Source: Bacteroides pyogenes DSM 20611 = JCM 6294
Lineage (GTDB): Bacteria; Bacteroidota; Bacteroidia; Bacteroidales; Bacteroidaceae
NCBI RefSeq assembly: GCF_000428105.1
Contig: NZ_ATZH01000012.1
Coordinates: 1-64,000, forward strand
Length of the DNA: 64,000 nt
Direction: 5' to 3'
Shown here: positions 8,563-16,744 of the stretch, in pieces
How positions within the stretch are numbered: the stretch's first letter is position 1
Layout of the letters: every line of letters begins with the position of its first letter
The notes under the pieces: model-generated
The model's input: only the letters and a program-made list of their open reading frames with translations
Told to the model about the DNA's origin: nothing
Databases searched by the model: none
Program-made: the position numbers and the translations under genes

Positions 8563-9665
8563 TTGGTTGGTTCTTTCTTCTCTGCTCCGCGTATTTTATC
8601 TTTGGCAGTCACTCCCTTTTTAATCTCTATTTTGATGCCGTCGCTCATTCCCGTCGTCACCTGAGTACGCCTGAACACCTGCGAAGGCACGGAGTCCGTC
8701 ATGACGTACACAAACGTAGAGTCTCCGCTGAACTCCACACAGCTTTCGGGTATTGCCAGCACTTTCTCCGCCCGCTGCAGCACGATTTCGGCATTAGCCG
8801 AATAGCCCGCTCTTATCTGCACCGAATCGGGAACAGCAATAGCCGCCTTGATTTCGAACAGATTGGCTCCGTTTGTCTCCACTCCTTTGGGCGAGATATA
8901 TTCGAGCGTCGCATTGAAGCTCAGATTCTGCAAAGCGCCGATGGAAAGCTTCACGGGCATCCGTTCATGAATGCGTCCGACCTCCGTCTCGTCGATGTTG
9001 CCGCGGAAAATGAGATCGTTCATGTTTGCCACCGAAGCAATGGTAGTACCATCGTTGAACGTATTACTCATGATCACCGAATTGCCCGCCTTCACCGGCA
9101 CATCCAGTATCAGCCCGTCGATGGTCGAGCGAATCATCGTACTGCTGATCGACGCGTTACTTTTCGTAATCCCTTCTTTAATGATTTCGAGATTATCCTT
9201 TGCCGTCTGCTTTTCTTCGCGCGACTGCTTCACAGCTACTTCGCCCTTTTCGTACTCCTCCCTGCTGATCAGTTGGTCATCGTACAGTTTCTTGATGCGG
9301 GCAAACTCCGTCTCTGCCTGAGCCGAGTTTATCTCTGCCAGCCGCACACGGCTTTCCGCCGCATTGAGTTGTCCAAGCTCGGGAATCACTTTCACCTTGG
9401 CTATCACTTCCCCTTTCCTCACGCTTTGTCCCGCTTCCTTATACACTTCGGCAATGATTCCGGAAATCTGCGGCTTAATCAGGATTTCATCTCTCGGTTC
9501 CACCTTTCCCGTAGCAACCGTCGTTTTTTCCAGATTCGCCACTTCCGGCGTCACAGTCTCATACACCGTCACCTTAGGGCGTGACTTCTGATAAAGGAAA
9601 ACAAATGTCCATACGAGAACAAGAGCCATAATTACCAGGGTTGCGATTTTCAAATACTTTTTCAT
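8556..9665 (-). CDS. periplasmic adaptor (HlyD/MacA-like) of an ABC exporter
   Basis: A 369-residue membrane fusion protein. An N-terminal membrane anchor (about residues 6-26, LKIATLVIMALVLVWTFVF) is followed by a barrel-sandwich segment split by a helical hairpin (about 60-200: GKVEPRDEILIKPQISG before it, a coiled coil in the middle, SSTMIRSTIDGLILDVPVKA after it), then a beta-barrel and a proximal domain. It should bridge the inner-membrane ABC permeases and the TolC-like channel encoded immediately downstream. It lies 22 bp downstream of the second permease gene. Confidence 0.9.
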   Translation of the reverse strand: MKKYLKIATLVIMALVLVWTFVFLYQKSRPKVTVYETVTPEVANLEKTTVATGKVEPRDEILIKPQISGIIAEVYKEAGQSVRKGEVIAKVKVIPELGQLNAAESRVRLAEINSAQAETEFARIKKLYDDQLISREEYEKGEVAVKQSREEKQTAKDNLEIIKEGITKSNASISSTMIRSTIDGLILDVPVKAGNSVIMSNTFNDGTTIASVANMNDLIFRGNIDETEVGRIHERMPVKLSIGALQNLSFNATLEYISPKGVETNGANLFEIKAAIAVPDSVQIRAGYSANAEIVLQRAEKVLAIPESCVEFSGDSTFVYVMTDSVPSQVFRRTQVTTGMSDGIKIEIKKGVTAKDKIRGAEKKEPTNH

Positions 9666-9687
9666 ATCCTATTGTTGTTATTTTGAA

Positions 9688-10929
9688 TTATTCGTCTCTG
9701 ATCGCGTCAATCGGCTTCACCGCCATTGCGCGGTAGGCAGGCGCCAATCCCGCCAGCATCCCCAACGCGATAAGAAGGATGCAGGTTCCCACCGCCAGCC
9801 CGAAGCCGACCTGAAACCTTGCCGTTCCGCCGTCGGCATTGGCATTCATCTCTACCACATGCAGCACCATCACGGCAAAGGAGATGCCGCACATGCCAGC
9901 GATAGTAGTGAGCACGATACTTTCGGAAAGAATCTGCTGCAATATATCCTTCGGGCGCGCTCCGATGGCACGGCGGATACCGATTTCGGTCGTGCGTTCT
10001 TTCACGGTCACCATCATAATGTTCGACACGCCGATGGCTCCTGCCAGCAATGTCCCCATCCCCACCATCCAGATCAATATCCGGATACCGGTAAACAGGT
10101 TATCGACCATCGAGAACATGGCTTCGGCATTCAGATACATGAGCGCCTGCTTGTCATCCGGAGCGATGTAATGCGCTTTTTTGATGATCTGTTCCATCCC
10201 GGGCTGCACATCGGACACCTTCACACCTCGCTTCACGGTGAAGCAAAGCACATCTATCCGGCTTCCCAGATTATACGTCTGCTGCATAGTGGTAAAAGGG
10301 AGAACCACCGCTTCCGAAGCCCGCCCTTGTATGCTCATATTCCCTTCGGAAGCAGACATGCCGATAACGCGGTAATAGATGCCGTCCAACCGAATATACT
10401 TGCCGCAAGGATCCTCACCCGGATTGAAAAGGCTCTCATATACCCGCTTCCCGATCACACAGACTTTACGCGCCTCATGGATATCCACGTCGTTGATATA
10501 CCGCCCGTACCTCATATCCTGCGGTTCGATGTGCAGATAATCGGGATACAGCCCCTTTACGTTACAATCGTATTTCTTCTCTTGATACACCGCTTTACCT
10601 CCCCAACTCGATACGCTCGGCGTAATGACATCTAGCCCTTTCACTTGCGAACGGAGCCGTTCGATATCCGCCGTTTCCAATTCCCACCAACGACCTTTGC
10701 GAAACCCTTTGTATGCCTCTCCTGTTCTCCGGGCAGCCAGAAAGCCTGAGTTCGTGGCAAACCCTTCGAAGTTTTTCTTCATCATGTCTTGCATTCCCTG
10801 TCCGCCCCCGATAAGAGCCACAAGCATAAAGATGCCCCAGAACACGCCGAAAGCCGTCAGCAGGCTCCGCGTTTTGTTTCTCGTAATGGTGAGGAGAATT
10901 TCCTCGAATGTATCTCTGTCTATTTTCAT
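9688..10929 (-). CDS. MacB-type ABC exporter permease, second copy
   Basis: A 413-residue FtsX/MacB-type permease. One N-terminal membrane helix (about residues 20-42, SLLTAFGVFWGIFMLVALIG), a large periplasmic MacB_PCD domain (about 45-270), then three helices in the FtsX domain (about 285-405). The cytoplasmic coupling motif KERTTEIGIRRAIGA is present. It lies 12 bp downstream of a related permease gene; together they presumably form a heterodimer driven by the separate ATPase. The protein has no ATPase domain of its own, unlike E. coli MacB. Confidence 0.9.
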   Translation of the reverse strand: MKIDRDTFEEILLTITRNKTRSLLTAFGVFWGIFMLVALIGGGQGMQDMMKKNFEGFATNSGFLAARRTGEAYKGFRKGRWWELETADIERLRSQVKGLDVITPSVSSWGGKAVYQEKKYDCNVKGLYPDYLHIEPQDMRYGRYINDVDIHEARKVCVIGKRVYESLFNPGEDPCGKYIRLDGIYYRVIGMSASEGNMSIQGRASEAVVLPFTTMQQTYNLGSRIDVLCFTVKRGVKVSDVQPGMEQIIKKAHYIAPDDKQALMYLNAEAMFSMVDNLFTGIRILIWMVGMGTLLAGAIGVSNIMMVTVKERTTEIGIRRAIGARPKDILQQILSESIVLTTIAGMCGISFAVMVLHVVEMNANADGGTARFQVGFGLAVGTCILLIALGMLAGLAPAYRAMAVKPIDAIRDE

Positions 10930-10941
10930 ACTGCTTTCGAA

Positions 10942-12201
10942 CTAATCTGCCCTTAATGCTTCAATCGGCCGGATTCTCGCGGCTTTCCTCGCAGGGAACA
11001 ATCCCGCCAGCGTGCCGGCTATAATCAGTGTCAAGGTGGCCTGTACCGCAATTCTCAAATCGACCGTCGGATCGAGAAAGACCGTTGTCGTCCACATTCC
11101 CGTATCCATTGTCTGCTTGCCGAAAACATTGTTCATCCACTCCGTTGCGCCGATACCCGCTACCATACCGACGTATCCGAAAATCGTGGTGATGGTTACG
11201 CTCTCTACGATAATGAGGCGGAGAATCGAGAAAGGTTTGGCGCCAAGCGCCTTGCGGATGCCGAATTCGCGGCTACGCTCTTTCACGGTGATCAGCATGA
11301 TGTTGGATACCCCTACAATGCCGCTCAACAGTGTAAAGATACCGATCACCCAAATAGCCGTGCGCAATATCCCCATTCCTTTTTGCTGTTGCAGGTATTG
11401 CGTAAACCGGTTCCAAATCCACAACGCGCTCTTGTCGGCAGGGTCGAAGCGATGGTTGGCGGCAATCACTTTGCGATACCGCGTTTCGAAAGCCTCATTC
11501 TGCTCTACCGATTCCAGCCCTTTGGTGGTCATCACTATATTGCTCAGCTTGTCCCCTTTGTTATAAATGGTCTGCAAGGTAGTGAAAGGGATATAAGCGT
11601 CTCTGTCTCCGCTGTCGCCCTTATCGTCATAGATGCCCACTATCCGGTAAGTAACGCTGCCCGCATTCACCGTCTGCCCCACAGGCTCGACACGCGCCTT
11701 GCCGAACAGAATTTCCGCAGTTTTCTTATGTATCACCGCCACTTTCCGGCGCTCTTTGATGTCTACTTCGTTGATAAACCGCCCCTCGATAATCTTTACC
11801 GCTTCCACCTCCGTATAATTCGGAAAAACTCCTCCAAAGTCAAGGCTTACGTATTCGGAACCGAAACTCAGGTTCACACTGCCCTGCCAGACAATGCCGC
11901 CCGCCTTGATCACATGGTCGGGGAAGTGCTCGGAAGTCGCGTTCAGGTCTTTATTGTCGAGCCGGATGAATCTTCCTTCCTTCAGTCCGTCATAAGACTT
12001 GGTAGTGGTGCCGGGATAAATCTTGATGGAGTTCATCGCACGCTCCGAAGAAGATTCTTCGAACGCATGAATCAACCCGTTTCCCGCTCCGAGCAGCACA
12101 ATCAGCATAAAGATTCCCCATGCCACGGCAAACCCCGTGAGGAATGTCCGCAGCTTGTTTCTCCGGATCGTACTGAATATTTCTTGCCAAAGGTCTATCA
12201 T
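10942..12201 (-). CDS. MacB-type ABC exporter permease, first copy
   Basis: A 419-residue permease with the same plan as the next gene: N-terminal helix (FLTGFAVAWGIFMLIVLLGA), a periplasmic domain, then an FtsX domain with three helices and the motif KERSREFGIRKALGA. A GTG further upstream (12243) would add 14 polar residues; the ATG at 12201 gives MIDLWQEIF, the usual start of this family, and is preferred. The 168-bp gap to the ATPase gene upstream shows no gene or clear terminator, so the operon probably continues through it. Confidence 0.9.
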   Translation of the reverse strand: MIDLWQEIFSTIRRNKLRTFLTGFAVAWGIFMLIVLLGAGNGLIHAFEESSSERAMNSIKIYPGTTTKSYDGLKEGRFIRLDNKDLNATSEHFPDHVIKAGGIVWQGSVNLSFGSEYVSLDFGGVFPNYTEVEAVKIIEGRFINEVDIKERRKVAVIHKKTAEILFGKARVEPVGQTVNAGSVTYRIVGIYDDKGDSGDRDAYIPFTTLQTIYNKGDKLSNIVMTTKGLESVEQNEAFETRYRKVIAANHRFDPADKSALWIWNRFTQYLQQQKGMGILRTAIWVIGIFTLLSGIVGVSNIMLITVKERSREFGIRKALGAKPFSILRLIIVESVTITTIFGYVGMVAGIGATEWMNNVFGKQTMDTGMWTTTVFLDPTVDLRIAVQATLTLIIAGTLAGLFPARKAARIRPIEALRAD

Positions 12202-12369
12202 TTCGATTTTTCTGTGATTTTCTGTTTTCAAACTAACCCGCACCTTCCGGTCCGGTTTTTATCGACTCATGAAACCCATTCCTTTGGAACGGATGCAGCT
12301 TCATCTTCTCTCATCGCCCCCGCTGAGCTCCCGTCTGCTTTTTCCTATTCATGCAGATGCAGCCTCACG

Positions 12370-13086
12370 CTATTTCATCAACCCGCCGGCTCCGAAAGGA
12401 GAAGAGTCGTGCGCGGAGTTCTCTTCTATCCGTTCGATGATACCGTCTTTGATGTGAATAATGCGGTCCGTCTCGTTGGCCACCCCGCTCTCATGAGTCA
12501 CCACAACGATGGTCATCCCCGTTCGGTGCAAGTCTTTCAATATCTGCATCACCTCTCCCGAAGTCTTGCTGTCCAACGCTCCGGTAGGCTCGTCGGCAAG
12601 GATGATTTGCGGCTGCGTGATCAACGCCCGTGCAATGGCCACACGCTGTTTCTGCCCGCCGCTCATTTCGTTGGGCATGTGGTGCGCCCAGTCCTTCAGG
12701 CCCAGCCGGTCGAGATATTCCAACGCCAGCATGTTCCGCTTCTTGCGTCTCACTCCCTGATAAAACAAGGGAAGCGCCACATTCTCCACCGCATCTTTGA
12801 AAGGAATCAGGTTGAACGACTGAAAGATAAAGCCTATCATCCGGTTGCGGTACTCGGCCGCCCTCGTCTCGCTCAGATTCTTTATCAGCACGTCGTTCAG
12901 GTAATAATCGCCGGTATCGTAATTGTCCAATATACCCAAGATATTAAGCAACGTCGATTTCCCGGAGCCGGAAGCCCCCATGATAGAAACAAACTCGCCG
13001 CGATCGATGTCGAGGTCTACTCCTTTAAGCACATGCAGAGGCGCACCGTTATGGTAGGTTTTGTTGATGCCTGTCAGATGAATCAT
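12370..13086 (-). CDS. ABC transporter ATP-binding protein (LolD/MacB type)
   Basis: A 238-residue nucleotide-binding subunit with Walker A GASGSGKS (about residues 36-43), Q-loop FIFQSFNLIP, signature MSGGQKQRVAIARAL, Walker B IILADEPTGALD and the switch His in VVVTHE. It belongs to the LolD/MacB/FtsE-like exporters that move lipids, peptides or macrolides rather than importers. As first gene of the minus-strand operon it powers the two permeases; with adaptor and TolC-like channel it completes a tripartite exporter. Substrate unknown. The leader contains an 18-mer that also occurs before the TPR gene. Confidence 0.93.
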   Translation of the reverse strand: MIHLTGINKTYHNGAPLHVLKGVDLDIDRGEFVSIMGASGSGKSTLLNILGILDNYDTGDYYLNDVLIKNLSETRAAEYRNRMIGFIFQSFNLIPFKDAVENVALPLFYQGVRRKKRNMLALEYLDRLGLKDWAHHMPNEMSGGQKQRVAIARALITQPQIILADEPTGALDSKTSGEVMQILKDLHRTGMTIVVVTHESGVANETDRIIHIKDGIIERIEENSAHDSSPFGAGGLMK

Positions 13087-13097
13087 TTATTTTTGAG

Positions 13098-13115
13098 CTT
13101 TTTGAATTCTTTTAT
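13098..13115 (-). repeat. 18-bp leader sequence shared with the TPR gene
   Basis: CTTTTTGAATTCTTTTAT (plus strand) lies 12 bp upstream of the ABC ATPase start and is found identically at 49721-49738, 18 bp upstream of the TPR lipoprotein gene; both genes are on the minus strand. The remaining 13116-13317 gap holds the leader of the ROK kinase gene. A weak promoter candidate there is TTTG at 13241-13244 with TAATTTG at 13265. Confidence 0.55.
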
Positions 13116-13317
13116 TCTTAAGTTTTTAAAGTCCCTCATCCGCACTCCCGCTATATTCGTTACGAATGGCGAACTTTTCTCATTAGACGAAAGCAATATA
13201 CGAAAAGTTGCAAAGCGAGTGAACTTTTTTCAAAAAACATTTTGCTAACTCAATCTTCTTTGCGTAATTTGTGAATTATAATAAGGAATAATTAACTAAC
13301 CCTATAAATATAGAAAT

Positions 13318-14301
13318 ATGATGAATTCAACCATGGAAAAACCCTACGTAGTAGGTATTGACATAGGCGGAACGAATACCGTCTTTGGGATTGTGGACGC
13401 GCGTGGAACGATCATCGCCAGCAGCTCTATCAAGACTGCAGGATACCCCACTGCTGAAGAATACGCAGACGAAGTATGCAAAAACCTTCTTCCTCTGATT
13501 GTTGCCAATGGTGGTGCGGAGAAGATCAGGGGTATCGGCATCGGTGCGCCTAACGGAAACTATTATACCGGAACGATTGAGTTTGCTCCGAACCTGCCTT
13601 GGAAAGGAGTTCTTCCGTTGGCAGCCATGTTCGAAGAAAGACTGGGCATACCTACAGCGCTCACGAACGACGCCAATGCGGCAGCCATCGGTGAAATGAC
13701 TTACGGTGCAGCGCGCGGTATGAAAGACTTCATTATGATCACATTGGGTACGGGCGTAGGCAGCGGTATCGTCATCAACGGACAGATGGTATACGGGCAC
13801 GACGGATTTGCCGGCGAGCTGGGACACGTCATCGCACGCCGCGAAGGACGCGTATGCGGTTGCGGACGCAAAGGCTGTCTGGAGACTTATTGCTCGGCCA
13901 CGGGTGTAGCCCGCACGGCACGCGAATTCCTCGCGGCACGTACGGAGCCGAGTTTGCTCCGTGACATTCCGGCCGAAAGCATCACATCGAAAGACGTGTA
14001 CGACGCTGCCGTAAAAGGCGACAAACTGGCGCAGGAGATTTTCGAGTTTACCGGCAACATTCTGGGCGAAGCATTGGCAGACGCCATCGCTTTCTCCAGT
14101 CCGGAGGCAATCGTACTGTTCGGCGGCCTCGCCAAATCGGGCGACTATATCATGAACCCGATTAAAAAGGCCATCGACGAGAATGTGCTCAATATCTACA
14201 AAGGAAAAACCAAATTGCTCGTTTCCGAACTCAGAGATTCGGACGCCGCCGTTCTGGGAGCCAGCGCACTGGCTTGGGAGTTGAAAGACTTGAAAGAATA
14301 A
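13318..14301 (+). CDS. ROK-family sugar kinase (glucokinase-like)
   Basis: A 327-residue ROK kinase that should phosphorylate glucose or a related hexose in the cytoplasm. It has the ATP phosphate-1 motif GIDIGGTNTVFGIVD (about residue 14), the sugar-binding segment GAPNGNYYTGTIEFAPNLPW, the catalytic TNDANAAAIGE, LGTGVGSG, and the ROK zinc-binding signature CGCGRKGCLETYC (about residue 180). Length is normal. It resembles the Bacteroides fragilis ROK hexokinase RokA, but the exact substrate (glucose, mannose or N-acetyl sugar) cannot be read from sequence. It stands alone with a strong terminator after it. Confidence 0.9.
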   Translation: MMNSTMEKPYVVGIDIGGTNTVFGIVDARGTIIASSSIKTAGYPTAEEYADEVCKNLLPLIVANGGAEKIRGIGIGAPNGNYYTGTIEFAPNLPWKGVLPLAAMFEERLGIPTALTNDANAAAIGEMTYGAARGMKDFIMITLGTGVGSGIVINGQMVYGHDGFAGELGHVIARREGRVCGCGRKGCLETYCSATGVARTAREFLAARTEPSLLRDIPAESITSKDVYDAAVKGDKLAQEIFEFTGNILGEALADAIAFSSPEAIVLFGGLAKSGDYIMNPIKKAIDENVLNIYKGKTKLLVSELRDSDAAVLGASALAWELKDLKE

Positions 14302-14374
14302 AAGAGGCGAACCCGTCCGAAACGAACAAACAGGACGACTTCGCGTCTTTCGGTTTGAAACGGCAAGCCATAGC

Positions 14375-14459
14375 AAGGGGCTGTCCGAAAAGCGAACTGC
14401 ATCCCCCAAAAGTCGGTCAAAAAACTTTTGGAGGGCACTTCAAAGCCGGACAGCCCCTT
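14375..14459. terminator. two-stem terminator between convergent genes
   Basis: AAGGGGCTGTCCG (14375-14387) pairs with CGGACAGCCCCTT (14447-14459). Inside, CCAAAAGT and ACTTTTGG form a second stem. It separates the ROK kinase gene (plus) and rplS (minus). The rest of 14302-14587 shows nothing else. Confidence 0.75.
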
Positions 14460-14587
14460 ACATTTTATACCTCTTTTTAGCCGGACACCTTTTTTCAAAC
14501 AGCCGATTAAGGGGATATTCCTCACCCCCCCAAAAAAAGGAAACCCCTTTCGGAATTTCCTTTTCTATCTCGAACGAAGAGCAGGGA

Positions 14588-14941
14588 TTAACCCAAAACT
14601 CTTTTTTCTTTGATTCTGGCTTTTTTACCGGTAAGAGAACGCAGGTAATACAGCTTAGCGCGACGAACTTTACCTACCTTGTTCACTTCGATTCTATCGA
14701 TAGCCGGTGATTCGATCGGGAAAATTCTTTCTACGCCGATTGTTCCTGACATTTTACGTACAGTAAAACGCTTCTTTTCTCCGTGACCGGAGATTTTGAT
14801 AACAACGCCGCGATACAGCTGTACACGCTCTTTGTTACCTTCGACAATACGATATGCCACAGTCACAGTGTCTCCGGCTTTGAAGCTCGGATGCTGTTTT
14901 CCGGTAGCAAATGCTTCTTCTGCAATTTTAATTAAATCCAT
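14588..14941 (-). CDS. rplS: 50S ribosomal protein L19
   Basis: A 117-residue protein matching bacterial L19 along its full length: [52 protein letters not shown] and the C-terminal [18 protein letters not shown]19 sits at the interface of the ribosomal subunits. The gene is isolated rather than in the rpsP-rimM-trmD-rplS order common elsewhere. Its leader, about 80 nt long, shares a divergent promoter region with the 5'-nucleotidase genes. Confidence 0.97.
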   Translation of the reverse strand: MDLIKIAEEAFATGKQHPSFKAGDTVTVAYRIVEGNKERVQLYRGVVIKISGHGEKKRFTVRKMSGTIGVERIFPIESPAIDRIEVNKVGKVRRAKLYYLRSLTGKKARIKEKRVLG

Positions 14942-15029
14942 TGTAGTTTATTATTAAATTGTTTGATCGTTACAACGCAACATACCAAGCATCTCATCTC
15001 TTCTTGACAGCGATTGCGCGAAAGCGGTG

Positions 15030-15061
15030 CAAAGTAACGAATTATTTGGCAGATAGCCAAA
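15030..15061 (-). promoter_or_regulatory. promoter for rplS
   Basis: On the minus strand, TTTG (15058-15061) and TTACTTTG (15030-15037) are spaced by 20 bp and match the Bacteroides consensus except for the second base of the -7 box. It overlaps the divergent promoter of the next gene. Confidence 0.5.
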
Positions 15062-15078
15062 TGTTTTTCGTATATTTG
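15045..15078 (+). promoter_or_regulatory. promoter for the 5'-nucleotidase genes
   Basis: TTTG (15045-15048) and TATATTTG (15071-15078), 22-bp spacer. The -7 box is a perfect TAnnTTTG and lies about 28 bp before the ATG. Confidence 0.6.
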
Positions 15079-15105
15079 TGGCTGATCTAACAAAAAGCTA
15101 CAAGC

Positions 15106-15891
15106 ATGAAACAAACTTACCGAAAGTTTCTCGCGGCAGCAGTGCTCACAAGCCTGTTGGCGTTCTCATCGTGCCATTCGCCGCGGGAAGCCGCCTCACG
15201 CTACTACGTATCCCAAGCGACGGGCAGCATGATTACCATCGACTCGGCATGGGACCGGAATCCCGACGAAAAGACAAGCCAAGTATTGGAACCCTACAAG
15301 AAAGAGATCGACCGCATGATGTACGAAGTCATCGGGACCAGCGCCATGAGAATGGAGAAGGAGATACCCGAAAGCCTGCTCTCTAACCTCGTGGCGGAAG
15401 TACTCCGAGACGCTGCGGCGCAAGTGTTGGGCAAGCCCGCCGACATGGGACTCATCAACATGGGAGGGTTGCGAAACATTCTGCCTCAGGGCGATATAAC
15501 GGTAGGAACGGTGTACGAGATTCTCCCCTTTGAAAATTCGCTTTGCGTGCTCACCATCGAAGGGCGGCACCTGAAACGCTTGTTCCAATCCATCGCATCG
15601 CTGCAAGGAGAGGGAGTAAGCGGCGTCCGCCTCGAAATCAGCCGGACGGGAGAATTGCTGAACGCAACCGTGGGCGGCAGACCGGTAGAAGACAAACGGC
15701 TCTATACCGTCTCCACCGTCGACTATCTGGCAGATGGCAACGGACGCATGGACGCCTTGCTGCAAGCCGAGAAACGCCAATGCCCCGAGAACGCTACACT
15801 GCGCAAGCTGTTTCTGGATTATGTACGGAAGCAGACTGCCGACGGAAAGGCGGTTACCTCGAAGCTCGACGGGCGAATCAGTATCAGATAA
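15106..15891 (+). CDS. lipoprotein, 5'-nucleotidase C-terminal domain
   Basis: A 261-residue lipoprotein (lipobox LLAFSSC, Cys23) consisting only of the C-terminal substrate-binding domain of 5'-nucleotidases: VAEVLRDAAAQV, MGLINMGGLRNILPQGDITV, VYEILPFENSLCVLTIEG and the later strand VDYLADGNGRMDAL. In most bacteria this domain follows the metallophosphoesterase domain in one polypeptide; here it is a separate gene lying before the catalytic-domain gene (22-bp gap). The two products probably act together on nucleotides at the cell envelope. The gene has a good promoter. Confidence 0.88.
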   Translation: MKQTYRKFLAAAVLTSLLAFSSCHSPREAASRYYVSQATGSMITIDSAWDRNPDEKTSQVLEPYKKEIDRMMYEVIGTSAMRMEKEIPESLLSNLVAEVLRDAAAQVLGKPADMGLINMGGLRNILPQGDITVGTVYEILPFENSLCVLTIEGRHLKRLFQSIASLQGEGVSGVRLEISRTGELLNATVGGRPVEDKRLYTVSTVDYLADGNGRMDALLQAEKRQCPENATLRKLFLDYVRKQTADGKAVTSKLDGRISIR

Positions 15892-15913
15892 ACGAAACTT
15901 CAATACCGTGTAT

Positions 15914-16744
15914 ATGAAAAAATTGCATACATTACTCATCGTGTGCTTCGTGTGGGGATTCGGTTTCTCCGCATCGGCACAGAAAACCAAACAACTTATC
16001 ATTCTCCAGACGAGCGACGTGCACAGCCGCATCGAACCCATCAACCAGAAAGGAGACAAGAATTACAAAGAAGGGGGATTCGTACGCAGAGCCACCTTCC
16101 TCAACCGGTTCCGCAAGGAAAACGAACATGTGCTCTTGTTCGATTGCGGAGACTTCTCGCAGGGTACACCTTATTATAATATATACAAAGGCGAAGTGGA
16201 GGTGAAACTGATGAACGAAATGGGTTACGACGCCTGCACCATCGGGAACCACGAGTTCGACTTCGGCTTGGAGAACATGGCGCGCCTGTTCAAGATGGCC
16301 GCATTCCCCATTGTATGTTCCAACTACGATTTGGAGAATACTCCGCTGAAGGGGCTGGTGAAGCCTTACATCATCCTCGAACGGTTCGGTTTGCGCATCG
16401 GGGTGTTCGGACTGGGAGCCAAACCCGACGGACTGATTCAGGCGGATAAGTGCGAAGGAGTGGTTTACAAAGATCCTGTTCAAGTGTCGAACGAAACCGC
16501 CGCCCTGCTGAAATCGGAGGGATGCGATGTAGTGGTGTGCCTGTCGCACCTCGGTATACAGACCGACGAACGGCTGATAGCCGACACCCGGAATATCGAC
16601 GTAGTGCTGGGCGGTCACTCGCACACCTTCATGAAAGCCCCCAAAACGTATTTGAATGCCGACGGAAAAGAGGTACGGCTGATGCACACCGGAAAGAACG
16701 GAGTACGCGTCGGACGCCTCGACTTAACTTTAACACGTAAATGA
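15914..16744 (+). CDS. metallophosphoesterase half of a split 5'-nucleotidase
   Basis: A 276-residue secreted calcineurin-like phosphoesterase. Signal peptide MKKLHTLLIVCFVWGFGFSASA; metal-binding motifs QTSDVHSRIEP (DxH), LFDCGDFSQGTPYYN (GD), TIGNHEFDFG (GNHE), VCLSHLG and LGGHSHTF (GHxH) are all in place. The usual C-terminal nucleotidase domain is missing and is encoded by the preceding gene. The frame is open further upstream, but the ATG at 15914 begins the signal peptide. Its TGA overlaps the next ATG (ATGA), indicating translational coupling with the GH3/beta-lactamase gene. Confidence 0.9.
   Translation: MKKLHTLLIVCFVWGFGFSASAQKTKQLIILQTSDVHSRIEPINQKGDKNYKEGGFVRRATFLNRFRKENEHVLLFDCGDFSQGTPYYNIYKGEVEVKLMNEMGYDACTIGNHEFDFGLENMARLFKMAAFPIVCSNYDLENTPLKGLVKPYIILERFGLRIGVFGLGAKPDGLIQADKCEGVVYKDPVQVSNETAALLKSEGCDVVVCLSHLGIQTDERLIADTRNIDVVLGGHSHTFMKAPKTYLNADGKEVRLMHTGKNGVRVGRLDLTLTRK

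Noticed and set aside
11383..13248. Plus-strand frame of more than 600 codons across the ABC genes
   Set aside because: It lies opposite two well-recognised exporter genes and has low-complexity composition without motifs.
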